DNA from: JAZDJP01 sp043803805
GTDB taxonomy: Bacteria > Planctomycetota > JAZDJP01
Assembly: GCA_043803805.1 (NCBI GenBank)
Contig: JAZDJP010000020.1
Coordinates: 1-46,100, forward strand
Reading direction: 5' to 3'
DNA length: 46,100 nt
Position numbers and translations under genes: made by a program. The notes under the pieces are model-generated. The model searched no databases. It worked only from the letters and a program-made list of their open reading frames with translations, and had not been told where the DNA came from. Below are positions 23,268 through 30,914 of this stretch, one piece after another (within the stretch, counting starts at the first letter, position 1; the number at the start of each line of letters is the position of its first letter).

Positions 23268-24272
23268 ATGGACGCACACATTCAGTTGGATCCCAGGGAA
23301 AAGGCGTTGCTGGATGGACTGAGCGAAGAAGAGGCTGGGATCTTTTCTCAGTATCTCTTCTCGATCCCCAAGAATCCCTCCGGTAAACCGCATCTGAAAT
23401 CCAGAGCCATCGGGCTCTACGATCCATTTTGCGACCGGCGGTTTCACCCGATGGGCATCATTTGGCAGTGCGCTCCCTATAGCTTTTGCGATCACATGTG
23501 CACCTATTGCTACGGCAGGAGCTACCTGCGCCAGTTCGGCGGAGGGGCGCGGGTAAAATCCGGGTTCCTGCGCGATCTGGACCGGGATTTGGCAGCACTT
23601 GAATCGCTCAAATGTTCTCCTCGGCACATTTCCCTGGCGAATTCGACGGATGTTCTTCAGTACGCGCTTGAAAGAAAATTCCGCCACACGCTTTATCTGC
23701 TCGAGCGATTGGCCAAAAATCGTCACCTCTTTTCCTCCGCCTGCATCCTGACCAAAGCCCCGGCGGTCCTGCTGGACGATGGGCGATACATTGAAGCCAT
23801 CAGCACACTTCACTTGGAGGTTCAAATCAGCATCGCGTTCTGGGATGACGCGCAGGGCAGGCGTCTGGAACCCGGGGCTCCTCCAGTGAGCGAGCGCCGA
23901 CAGGCCGCCGTTGAACTTGTTAAAAAGGGTGTCCCGGTTGCCCTCCGGCTCGACCCCCTTTTTCCGCGTGGCGTGCCGGGGTGCGCGGAATATCAGGGAT
24001 TGGATACGGATATCCGTCCCCTGATCGGATGGGCTGTCGAATCCGGCGTGTCGTATGTCATCACATCGGCGCTCAAGCAACCCTTCATGCGGAATCGGGT
24101 GGACTGGTTTTACAATTCTCTCCTCCCCGTGTTCAGCGAGCTCAAGGGTTGCTATCGGCGGATGCCGAAATCCCTTCAAGAAAAGTTGATCTCCGATGTC
24201 CAGGATGTTTGCCAGCGCCATGGAATTCCGATGGAGCATTGTTTCCATAACATCCTCAAGCGGCGGGTGTGA
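23268..24272 (+). CDS. radical SAM protein (SPL-like)
   Basis: A 334-residue radical S-adenosylmethionine enzyme. The 4Fe-4S motif CxxxCxxC is CDHMCTYC (C74, C78, C81), set in WQCAPYSFCDHMCTYCYGRSYL, the pattern of spore photoproduct lyase-like radical SAM proteins that act on nucleic acids or unknown substrates. A TIM-barrel-like remainder follows (ISLANSTDVLQYALE, ILTKAPAVLLDD, LEVQISIAFWDD, VALRLDPLFPRGVPG). GGGAGGGG precedes ATG 23268. First of four same-strand genes ending in a DUF488 protein at 25861, right after the interrupted tRNA. Its substrate is unknown. Confidence 0.85.
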   Translation: MDAHIQLDPREKALLDGLSEEEAGIFSQYLFSIPKNPSGKPHLKSRAIGLYDPFCDRRFHPMGIIWQCAPYSFCDHMCTYCYGRSYLRQFGGGARVKSGFLRDLDRDLAALESLKCSPRHISLANSTDVLQYALERKFRHTLYLLERLAKNRHLFSSACILTKAPAVLLDDGRYIEAISTLHLEVQISIAFWDDAQGRRLEPGAPPVSERRQAAVELVKKGVPVALRLDPLFPRGVPGCAEYQGLDTDIRPLIGWAVESGVSYVITSALKQPFMRNRVDWFYNSLLPVFSELKGCYRRMPKSLQEKLISDVQDVCQRHGIPMEHCFHNILKRRV

Positions 24273-24335
24273 ATTCGTCACAGATGGGGTACCCTGTTTC
24301 AGAAGGCGCGCATGGGAAATAATCGGGAGGCGCAT

Positions 24336-24677
24336 ATGAAATTGAAATCGTTGGCGCTCAAGGTCAGCGCTTCGGTTCAAGGATTGTCAGTGAACCGAAT
24401 AGACGCCGTGGCTCGGGAGAAAAGGTGCCACATGATCATCGATGTGTTAACGAACCCGATGGCGGCAGCTTTTTTCGCCGCGTATGACGATGCGCCGGGA
24501 TTCATCCGATGCCTAGCGTGCGAGGTAAAAGAGGGGGGCGTGAGCAACTCAGACAGGGAAATGATTTGCGAGATGATCAAACGGCGGGCTTACGCGAAGA
24601 ACATTCTGGGAATGCACACGAAGACGCCCAAAGAGGTGCCGGAGCACTTGGGGTTGGTTGCGGAAGCGTTGGCTTAA
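24336..24677 (+). CDS. hypothetical protein of the radical SAM cluster
   Basis: A 113-residue soluble protein (MKLKSLALKVSASVQGL...) with a largely helical pattern and three Cys (CHMII, CLACE). GGGAGG lies five bases before ATG 24336, which is preferred to an upstream ATG at 24312. No family recognised. It is 63 bases after the radical SAM gene and 22 before the next, so likely co-expressed. Confidence 0.65.
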   Translation: MKLKSLALKVSASVQGLSVNRIDAVAREKRCHMIIDVLTNPMAAAFFAAYDDAPGFIRCLACEVKEGGVSNSDREMICEMIKRRAYAKNILGMHTKTPKEVPEHLGLVAEALA

Positions 24678-24699
24678 TTCATTCAAAGGGGAGGTGGCT

Positions 24700-25368
24700 A
24701 TGATGGCGAAAAACGGAGCGGATTTGAAAGGTTCTCGCGTGCAACAAACTTACGCTGTTTTCGCGGACGCCATGAATGTGCGCATCGAAAAGGAGCCGGC
24801 GCCCTTCGTGAGGAATACGCTCAAGTTGCAGCTTGAAAAGTTTAAAAAGGGGTTGAATGAAAAAGTCAAAGACCTTCTTTTTCACATCGACGAAAGTCCC
24901 GAGTTGCTTTCCGCCTTCACCGATTTGCTTTTCGCCGACTGGCGTCAAGACGCGCTTTCCCTTGCGGTGGATATTGCGTCGAAAGAATGCGAAGGCAGAA
25001 AGGCCCTATTGCTGGCCGCCGTGGAGTCCAAGTCCTCATGCAACGTATCCTTTGCAATCAACATCAATGGTTTGAGCGTGATCAAAGTGGATGTTCTGGC
25101 TGAAAAGGTTCGACCCTTACTCGGGATGGGTCAGCAGGAGCTGCAAGAGATGATCGATAACGTACAGGATGAATTTCAAAAAGAGGTTGCTACCCTGCTT
25201 CACAATGGAGACTTGGAAGCAAAGTTTTTGCTGGAACGAATCATGGCTTCCAAAAATGTGCAGGAGTTGAAAGGGATCGCCGCCGATGAGCGAGTGTTAA
25301 GATGCGTCCGTCATTCCGCAATGCTGCGCTTGAAATGGCTCGGCGCGTATCTGGGGGCGGAGAGTTAG
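24700..25368 (+). CDS. hypothetical helical protein of the radical SAM cluster
   Basis: A 222-residue soluble, mostly alpha-helical protein, rich in Lys, Glu and Leu (LQLEKFKKGLNEKVKDLLFHID, LAEKVRPLLGMGQQELQEMIDNVQDEFQKEVATLL). GGGGAGG precedes ATG 24700; an upstream ATG at 24658 lies within the previous gene's end. I recognise no domain. Conserved spacing with neighbours suggests a shared transcript. Confidence 0.65.
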   Translation: MMAKNGADLKGSRVQQTYAVFADAMNVRIEKEPAPFVRNTLKLQLEKFKKGLNEKVKDLLFHIDESPELLSAFTDLLFADWRQDALSLAVDIASKECEGRKALLLAAVESKSSCNVSFAININGLSVIKVDVLAEKVRPLLGMGQQELQEMIDNVQDEFQKEVATLLHNGDLEAKFLLERIMASKNVQELKGIAADERVLRCVRHSAMLRLKWLGAYLGAES

Positions 25369-25492
25369 GCATCGAGTTGAAAGGCAATCTTTGCTCATAT
25401 ACCACGTGTAGTTATTTTGAGCATGCAAGCCAAGCGGATTCCAGGCGAATGAAGCGTTGACGGCATGATGTCATAGCAGAAGGGGCTGAATC

Positions 25493-25861
25493 ATGGTTCT
25501 TTCTGAATCCTACGTCGCCTATCTTGAAAACATCCCGAAGAAGAATCGGATTTTCGTGATGCGAAATCGCGGGCACAACAACCTGGCTCCTTCCGTGGAA
25601 TTATTGCATGCCTTCAAGCAGAAGGAGTTCGCGTTGAAACAAGCAGGGATGTCTGGAATCGAAGCGCACAACGCAGCATGGGAAGCGGTTCGGTATGAAG
25701 ATCGGTTCATTGCGGCGTTCTGGAGCAATCCTTCTGCCGTCGAGGAACTGCGATCCATCAAAACCCGATCCCTGTCGGAAGATGTATATCTGATCTGCTA
25801 CGAGAAACCGCCAAAGAAATGTCACCGGCATTTGTTGCTCAGCATTGCACGGAATCTTTAA
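25493..25861 (+). CDS. DUF488-family protein
   Basis: A 122-residue protein whose C-terminal half carries the DUF488 signature: RSLSEDVYLICYEKPPKKCHRHLLLSIA, with the conserved Cys and Cys-His-Arg. The N-terminal half (FVMRNRGHNNLAPSVELLHAFKQKEF) keeps the family layout in divergent form. DUF488 proteins have no established function. Last gene of the four-gene cluster, 124 bases after its neighbour. AAGGGG lies about seven bases before ATG 25493. Confidence 0.8.
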   Translation: MVLSESYVAYLENIPKKNRIFVMRNRGHNNLAPSVELLHAFKQKEFALKQAGMSGIEAHNAAWEAVRYEDRFIAAFWSNPSAVEELRSIKTRSLSEDVYLICYEKPPKKCHRHLLLSIARNL

Positions 25862-25922
25862 CCGCATTTGGAATGAAACTGCGGGAGTGAATGACCCTAC
25901 CATCCTTTTCTTTCTCCCAGCA

Positions 25923-25942
25923 ACTGTCGGCGCTTCGACAGT
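25923..25942. terminator. possible bidirectional terminator hairpin
   Basis: ACTGTCG (25923-25929) pairs with CGACAGT (25936-25942) across a six-base loop, midway between the convergent DUF488 and protease genes. No T-run follows on either strand. The rest of 25862-26071 shows no gene. Confidence 0.4.
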
Positions 25943-26071
25943 CACCTCTGAACGCCACGATTTTCTCGTCAATCCCTCGACTGAAGCTCTCGCGGCGAAA
26001 TTTGAAGGCCCCCGCCGCCCTCATTGCGGTCTATGATGCCTGGTCATGGACAAAAATGCGTCAAAGGCCAG

Positions 26072-28324
26072 TCAATACGTGATGGTGATCTGGCCGTTGC
26101 CGCTCCGGTAGCCGCTTGCGTAACTTGTGCCACTCCCTCCGGAGAAAGAGCTTCCACCACCGCCGCCTCCACCGCCACCGTTGACAGAACTGCCCCAAGC
26201 GCCTCCGCCGCCCCCGTACAAACCGCCTCCACCGCCGCCGCCAGCACCCCAGCCGCCTTCCCCGCCTGTACCGCCCAAATAGGAACTACCGGGGCTACCA
26301 GGGTTGGTACCAATACCGCCTGCTCCACCAGCACTCTGCGTACCGCCACGACCACCGCCAGCACCGTCAGTACTATTACTTCCATTGGTTCCAGTCTGGC
26401 CGCCGCCACCACCATTGCCGCCATAATCTATAGCGTCACCGCCGCCTCCACCGCCGCCACCGGCTGCGATAACTTTGAAAGAGCCCCCTATGACAATATC
26501 CGACATTCCACCGCCGCCACCGCTATCATAACCACCTATCGCACCTGATCCCCCTCCGTTGTATCCACCAGCAAACGAACCATCGGTGTTCCAATTGCAA
26601 CCCTTCCCACCAACATGCAGGTATATTGTCGCTCCAGGCGTAACAGAGAGTGTCGTCTGCACCCGAGCCCCCTTACCCCCGGAACCGCCGTTTCCTTGCC
26701 CGGCGCCACCTTGAGCGCCTCTCCCATCTACTTGGATTGAGGTTACGCCCGATGGCACAGTCCACGTCTGTGTGCCCCCGGTATAACTGAATGTCACGCT
26801 TCCCGATTCCGAGGGTTCAGATATGGTAACCACTGCACCAGAAGACCACTCAGAGACAATCGAGGTATCCGTGGCACAACGTGCTTGAGCCTTCACGGCA
26901 TACTCTCCTGCGAAATACCATGTTTTGGAAGCGGTGCTGGAGGACGACCAGTTGGAATAGTTACCATCGCCCCAGTCAAACCGATACTCCAGGGAATGGC
27001 CCAGGCTGGAAGAAGATCCACCCGTAGAATAGCTGTAGCTGGAGTTGCAATACCCTGACGAGGACCCCGCGGGCTGGCTCGGCGTGCTTACGTTTTCTGC
27101 GGCTGGAACATCGGATATTATGACCGAGAAGCCCGAAGACCAGAGAGACACGACCGAGGTGTCTGCAGTACACCGCGCCCGTGCTCTAACGGAATAGGTG
27201 CCTGCAGAAGCCCACGCCTGCAATTGTGTGATAGAGCCCCACGCTGACAGATCCGTTCCGTCCCCCTTCCATTCGAATTGGTATTCCACGGTGTGACCGA
27301 GGCTCGATGTTGCCTCCCCTGCGGAATAGCTGCAATTCGCATACGCGATTGCCGACGTTGGGCCAGATGGCCGACTGGGGACACTCACCGTCTCAGTCTC
27401 TATCTGGTCTTGCACGTAATAGACTTCACGGCAGGCCACGGGAAAGAAGTCGTAGTCAATCCAGGCGTAGCCGTTGTCGCCCCAAGACGTTCCCCACGAA
27501 TTGATCAGCTTGAAAGCGGATTTCGTGTCGCTGTAGCCAACCAATGCTATCGCGTGTCCGGGATATGAAAGGTTGCCGTTGCTGTCGGGGATTTTGTCGC
27601 CGAGTGTGCGGTACACATACCCGGTCTGCGCCATGTTGCTCCGAGAGAAGTTCATTCCTACTTGAATGCCCGCAGGGAGCGCAGCATTGGAGTACAGCCA
27701 CTTCTTGACCTCGGTCCTGTCGTACTTGTTGACCGTCCTCCATAGCACGGCCTTGTATTGTGTCGCCTCAGTCTTCGTTGCCGTGGATGGTTGCGTGAGA
27801 AAATCACTCTGGTTGTATGGCATCGTTGCCAACGTTGCACAACCTTGAGATGTCAGGATGTTCAACGCTTCGTAGATATAGGCTCCACTATCCGATCCCG
27901 CATAACGACCTACGTTGATCTGGTTGTATATATAGGCAGGGCTAAAGAGATGCGCACTGACTGACAGGCTCCAATTCCTTTCTACGCGTTCCTGGTAGGT
28001 CTTCATGGCATAGGCGACGGCCCAGCCGACGCATGAGGACTGCCGTTCTTGGTCCCCGGGAGTAGGCATGTTATTTGAGAGGTCCCATTCGCTGGGGAGA
28101 TCTCCCGTTCCCATCAAGGGAGCGTCGACCGTGGGGATTGACTCGTATGATTCGGAAGGCAAGAAAACGAGCCCCAAAGGGCCGGGTGTTTCACTTGTTG
28201 TCGTTGTGGTTGTCGTCGTGGATGTGGTCGAATCCCCGCCCCCGCCGCCGCACCCCGCCGCAAAGAGAACGAGAAGCGCGCTCGAAGAGAGAAAAAATGA
28301 ATGACGGGTGGTGTAAGATCTCAT
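26072..28324 (-). CDS. lipoprotein papain-like (C1) cysteine protease with PKD-like and Gly-rich domains
   Basis: A 750-residue predicted surface lipoprotein: lipobox FAAGC (C25) followed by five Gly and a Thr-rich linker (33-43). The protease domain (about 75-300) has the full papain triad: Q92 then C98 in DQERQSSCVGWAVAY, H257 in YPGHAIALVGYSD and N275 in LINSWGTSWGDNGYAWI. Two PKD/fibronectin-like modules (about 310-400, 410-505) share C...SYS and SLGHxxEYxFxW motifs and look duplicated. From 515 a Gly-rich domain starts FSYTGGTQTWTVPSGV and continues as long Gly runs to the C-terminus, resembling the Gly-rich surface domain class. GGAGG precedes ATG 28324, which overlaps the stop of the upstream HTH gene. 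Exported by Sec/Lol; substrate unknown. Confidence 0.88.
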   Translation of the reverse strand: MRSYTTRHSFFLSSSALLVLFAAGCGGGGGDSTTSTTTTTTTTSETPGPLGLVFLPSESYESIPTVDAPLMGTGDLPSEWDLSNNMPTPGDQERQSSCVGWAVAYAMKTYQERVERNWSLSVSAHLFSPAYIYNQINVGRYAGSDSGAYIYEALNILTSQGCATLATMPYNQSDFLTQPSTATKTEATQYKAVLWRTVNKYDRTEVKKWLYSNAALPAGIQVGMNFSRSNMAQTGYVYRTLGDKIPDSNGNLSYPGHAIALVGYSDTKSAFKLINSWGTSWGDNGYAWIDYDFFPVACREVYYVQDQIETETVSVPSRPSGPTSAIAYANCSYSAGEATSSLGHTVEYQFEWKGDGTDLSAWGSITQLQAWASAGTYSVRARARCTADTSVVSLWSSGFSVIISDVPAAENVSTPSQPAGSSSGYCNSSYSYSTGGSSSSLGHSLEYRFDWGDGNYSNWSSSSTASKTWYFAGEYAVKAQARCATDTSIVSEWSSGAVVTISEPSESGSVTFSYTGGTQTWTVPSGVTSIQVDGRGAQGGAGQGNGGSGGKGARVQTTLSVTPGATIYLHVGGKGCNWNTDGSFAGGYNGGGSGAIGGYDSGGGGGMSDIVIGGSFKVIAAGGGGGGGGDAIDYGGNGGGGGQTGTNGSNSTDGAGGGRGGTQSAGGAGGIGTNPGSPGSSYLGGTGGEGGWGAGGGGGGGLYGGGGGAWGSSVNGGGGGGGGGSSFSGGSGTSYASGYRSGNGQITITY

Positions 28325-28533
28325 GGCATCCTCCGAAACGTTTGCTTGTCGAACGAACCAATCAAATCGTCCGAGAAATATCTTTCCCCCTGAAGATTCT
28401 TGTCCAACGTCGTCCTCGAAATTCCAAGAAGCATCGCGGCCCGCCGTTTCACGCCGTGAGTGAGACGCAATACTTCCTCGATATGCCGCTTGAGGGCTGT
28501 TTCCAAGGCGAGATCTTCGTTCGTCGCGATCAT
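28321..28533 (-). CDS. small Fis-type HTH protein (HTH_8)
   Basis: A 70-residue protein made essentially of one Fis/HTH_8 DNA-binding domain (LKRHIEEVLRLTHGVKRRAAMLLGISRTTLDKNL), the module that ends NtrC-type activators, here without an AAA+ domain. ATG 28533 has GGAG about nine bases upstream and fits the sigma-54 promoter at 28572-28588, whose transcript would start close to 28561; an in-frame ATG at 28563 would leave no leader. Its stop overlaps the protease start (ATGA). It may regulate its own operon or compete with the activator encoded upstream (inference). Confidence 0.75.
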   Translation of the reverse strand: MIATNEDLALETALKRHIEEVLRLTHGVKRRAAMLLGISRTTLDKNLQGERYFSDDLIGSFDKQTFRRMP

Positions 28534-28571
28534 CCCGTTTTTCTCCGAGGAACTGCGCATCATGTGGGGAG

Positions 28572-28588
28572 TAGCAATAGATGTGCCA
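28572..28588 (-). promoter_or_regulatory. sigma-54 promoter of the HTH-protease operon
   Basis: On the minus strand the sequence reads TGGCAC-ATCTA-TTGC-TA, an exact match to the -24/-12 consensus TGGCAC-N5-TTGC. It stands 39 bases before the preferred HTH start and downstream of a sigma-54 activator gene on the same strand. Confidence 0.88.
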
Positions 28589-28703
28589 CGCTCACAGAAC
28601 GGACATTCCGGAATTCCGCCGATATAACTTCTTGAATGAAAATCTGTTATGTCGTTCCAGCAGGCGATGCGGAAATGTTATGGCAATACAGGGTTGTTCA
28701 ATA

Positions 28704-28731
28704 CCTTTACAATGCGGCTGATTTGTAAAGG
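28704..28731. promoter_or_regulatory. inverted repeat, candidate activator site or terminator
   Basis: CCTTTACAA and TTGTAAAGG form perfect 9-base arms with a 10-base gap, eight bases past the activator's stop and about 120 bases upstream of the sigma-54 promoter. There is no T-run, so an upstream activator-binding site is at least as likely as a terminator. A shorter palindrome ATTCCGGAAT lies near 28605-28614. Confidence 0.5.
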
Positions 28732-28738
28732 AACTGTG

Positions 28739-29728
28739 CTACGGGACTGTTGGGATGTTGTAGTCCCGGATTTTCTTATCAAGCGTCACGCGGGAAATTT
28801 TGAGGAGTTTCGACGCTTGGAGTTTGTTCCCGCCGGCAAGTTTGAGAACACGCTCGATGTGCCGCCGCTCCGCCGCCGCAAGCGTCAGATCGCCACCGTC
28901 GGCGGCGATTTCGGCCTCGGGGAACTGGCATTCGAATCCCAACTCTTCAAGCCACAGGTAATCGCGCCCGCCGCCGGAAACTCCCCGTTTAATGACCGCC
29001 TGGAGTTCCCGGATGTTTCCCGGCCAGCGATGATTCGCAAGACAGTTCCGCGTCACATCCGACACGCCGCGGACCGCCTTTCCGAATTCCCGGTTGAACT
29101 TTCCGATGAATGTTTCCACGAGTAGCGGAATGTCGGATTTGCGCTCCCGGAGAGACGGCAAGGAGATGATCATCTCCCGTAATCGATAAAAGAGATCCTG
29201 ACGGAACAAGCCTTTGCGAATCATGTCCTCAAGGTCCCGGTTGGATGTGGCGATGATCCGCACATCTGCCGTGAGTGTCTTCTCCCCGCCGACACGTTCA
29301 AATCGTTTGGTCTCCACGGCCCGGAGAATCTTGGCCTGGGCGTGAAGAGGCATTTCGGGGATGTCGTCGAGAACGAGTGTGCCCCCGTCGGCGATTTCAA
29401 AACGGCCCTTGTGGTCTTTGTCCGCCCCTGTGAACGCCCCCTTGACATGGCCGAACAGTTCGGATTCGACAAGGTTTTCCGGGATGGCACTGCACATGAC
29501 AATGACACACGGTTTGGCGGCGCGGCGGCTGGCGTTGTGGATGGCCTCGGCGAGGAGATTCTTCCCCGTGCCGTTCTCGCCTAGGATAAGAACGGACATG
29601 TCATTCCCGCTCGCGCGGCGCGCTTCATCCAGACAGGATTTCATGCCCGAGTCTTGAGTCGCGATCCAAGAGAATGAAACCGGACCATCATCGCAAAACA
29701 AAACCCCTTTTTGCACATTCCCACTCAT
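28739..29728 (-). CDS. sigma-54-dependent transcriptional activator (NtrC class, no receiver)
   Basis: A 329-residue bacterial enhancer-binding protein. The AAA+ domain shows Walker A GENGTGKN (about 50-57; N replaces the usual S/T after GK), the sigma-54 contact loop GAFTGA (97-102), Walker B GTLVLDD (116-122), the sensor ATSNRDL and arginine finger region FRQDLFYRL. A C-terminal HTH_8 follows (AAAERRHIERVLKLAGGNKLQASKLLKISRVTLDKKI). Only about 25 residues precede the AAA+ domain, so there is no receiver, GAF or PAS sensor. ATG 29728 has GGAG nine bases upstream. It probably drives the promoter at 28572; its HTH resembles that of the 70-residue neighbour. Confidence 0.93.
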   Translation of the reverse strand: MSGNVQKGVLFCDDGPVSFSWIATQDSGMKSCLDEARRASGNDMSVLILGENGTGKNLLAEAIHNASRRAAKPCVIVMCSAIPENLVESELFGHVKGAFTGADKDHKGRFEIADGGTLVLDDIPEMPLHAQAKILRAVETKRFERVGGEKTLTADVRIIATSNRDLEDMIRKGLFRQDLFYRLREMIISLPSLRERKSDIPLLVETFIGKFNREFGKAVRGVSDVTRNCLANHRWPGNIRELQAVIKRGVSGGGRDYLWLEELGFECQFPEAEIAADGGDLTLAAAERRHIERVLKLAGGNKLQASKLLKISRVTLDKKIRDYNIPTVP

Positions 29729-29929
29729 CTGAACAACTCCGTCGTGTGACAATCAACAATAATCCGAACGAATTTCCCTTGCCTCCCGATTCAGTCGGAT
29801 AGCACAGGGGGAGGGGAGAGAAACCACGGACAAACTGACCGAAGTCACACGACAATTTGCGTCAAGATCCCATCCCCTCCTCGAGACCCTCGATCGCTCC
29901 GAAACAGTTGAAGAAACTTTCCGTGCGAT

Positions 29930-30865
29930 TCATTGCTTTTCGAGCTTGGTAGATTTTTGTGCATCGCGTATGACCTGGTGATTTTTGTATTTCTCCCGAA
30001 CACCGTTTACCGTCCAGTGGAAAGTAGCGTTGCAGTTCCCGCCACCAAGCTCCTTGACGACAAATCCTGTTTTGCTGTACGAATCAACGTAAAGTCCGTT
30101 GCATGATGCTGTTGGTGTCACCTGAACTGTAATACCCTCATCAGCGGTTACTAAACCAAAGTGATCGGGAAGCGAAATGCTCGCGGTGCCATCCGTCAAC
30201 ACTCCTTTCCCCCGGCAGTACGTCCCGGCCTCAGGTCCCTCCAAAGTCACGTAGACAATTTCTTTGGTTGGATCAGTCGGGTGCGGTTCTACGAAGTTTT
30301 TGGTTCCCAAGTAAAGATTAAATCCACCTGAGGAGAAATCGGCAATTAAATTACCTGCGCTAATATTGTTGTGATAGATTTCCAGGTAATCTTCGCCAAC
30401 AATGTAGACAGCTTGATATGCCTCCATGGGGCCAATCTGGCCCGAATCAACTCCTGACGAATTCTTAAAAAAGAATTGCGTTTTGGAAGAACCGTTAGGA
30501 TTTTGCATTGTTATCGAAGAGGTACTGGTAGCCCCCCTTGAAACAACGGTCTGTAGCGTATCGGATTCCGACGCAATGCCGGTGTTGTCCGTTCCATCCG
30601 CAAAACCGGCGGGAACGCCGGTAAGATTGCCCCAATGAACCGCATTCGAACCCGTATTCGTGGCCAGACCATTCACAGCGTTGGCCACCGCGGTGAAGTT
30701 ACTGTTTACCGCAGGCGCGCTGGCAACCGTCCCGTCCGTGAACGTGTTGGGGATGGTCACCGTAGCGGCTATCAGCATCCCCAGTAGCCCACAGAGACAC
30801 ACACAACTAACGACGTACCGATTCCGGCCAATCCAACGTGACACCTTGTTGATTGAAACGATCAT
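29930..30865 (-). CDS. secreted surface protein, unknown (tail-fibre-like C-terminus)
   Basis: A 311-residue exported protein with a long basic N-region and hydrophobic signal (about 15-36) ending ATVTIPNTFTDGTVASAPAVNSNFTAVANAVN, an opening common in secreted proteins of environmental bacteria. A Ser/Thr/Asn-rich middle follows. The C-terminal 110 residues (TLEGPEAGTYCRGKGVLTDGTASISLPDHFGLVTADEGITVQVTP...FHWTVNGVR) are a conserved beta-rich module I have seen at ends of such proteins and tail-fibre-like sequences, unnamed here. GGAGGG precedes ATG 30865. Probably co-transcribed with the Calx-beta gene 50 bases upstream. Confidence 0.7.
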   Translation of the reverse strand: MIVSINKVSRWIGRNRYVVSCVCLCGLLGMLIAATVTIPNTFTDGTVASAPAVNSNFTAVANAVNGLATNTGSNAVHWGNLTGVPAGFADGTDNTGIASESDTLQTVVSRGATSTSSITMQNPNGSSKTQFFFKNSSGVDSGQIGPMEAYQAVYIVGEDYLEIYHNNISAGNLIADFSSGGFNLYLGTKNFVEPHPTDPTKEIVYVTLEGPEAGTYCRGKGVLTDGTASISLPDHFGLVTADEGITVQVTPTASCNGLYVDSYSKTGFVVKELGGGNCNATFHWTVNGVREKYKNHQVIRDAQKSTKLEKQ

Positions 30866-30914
30866 GGCGCTATCCCTCCACTATATGGATGCCGCAAAAA
30901 ATGTCTGTCGTGCA

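Noticed and set aside
26024..26548. Thr/Ala-rich plus-strand ORF
   Set aside because: It is the complement of the Gly-rich coding run of the protease gene.
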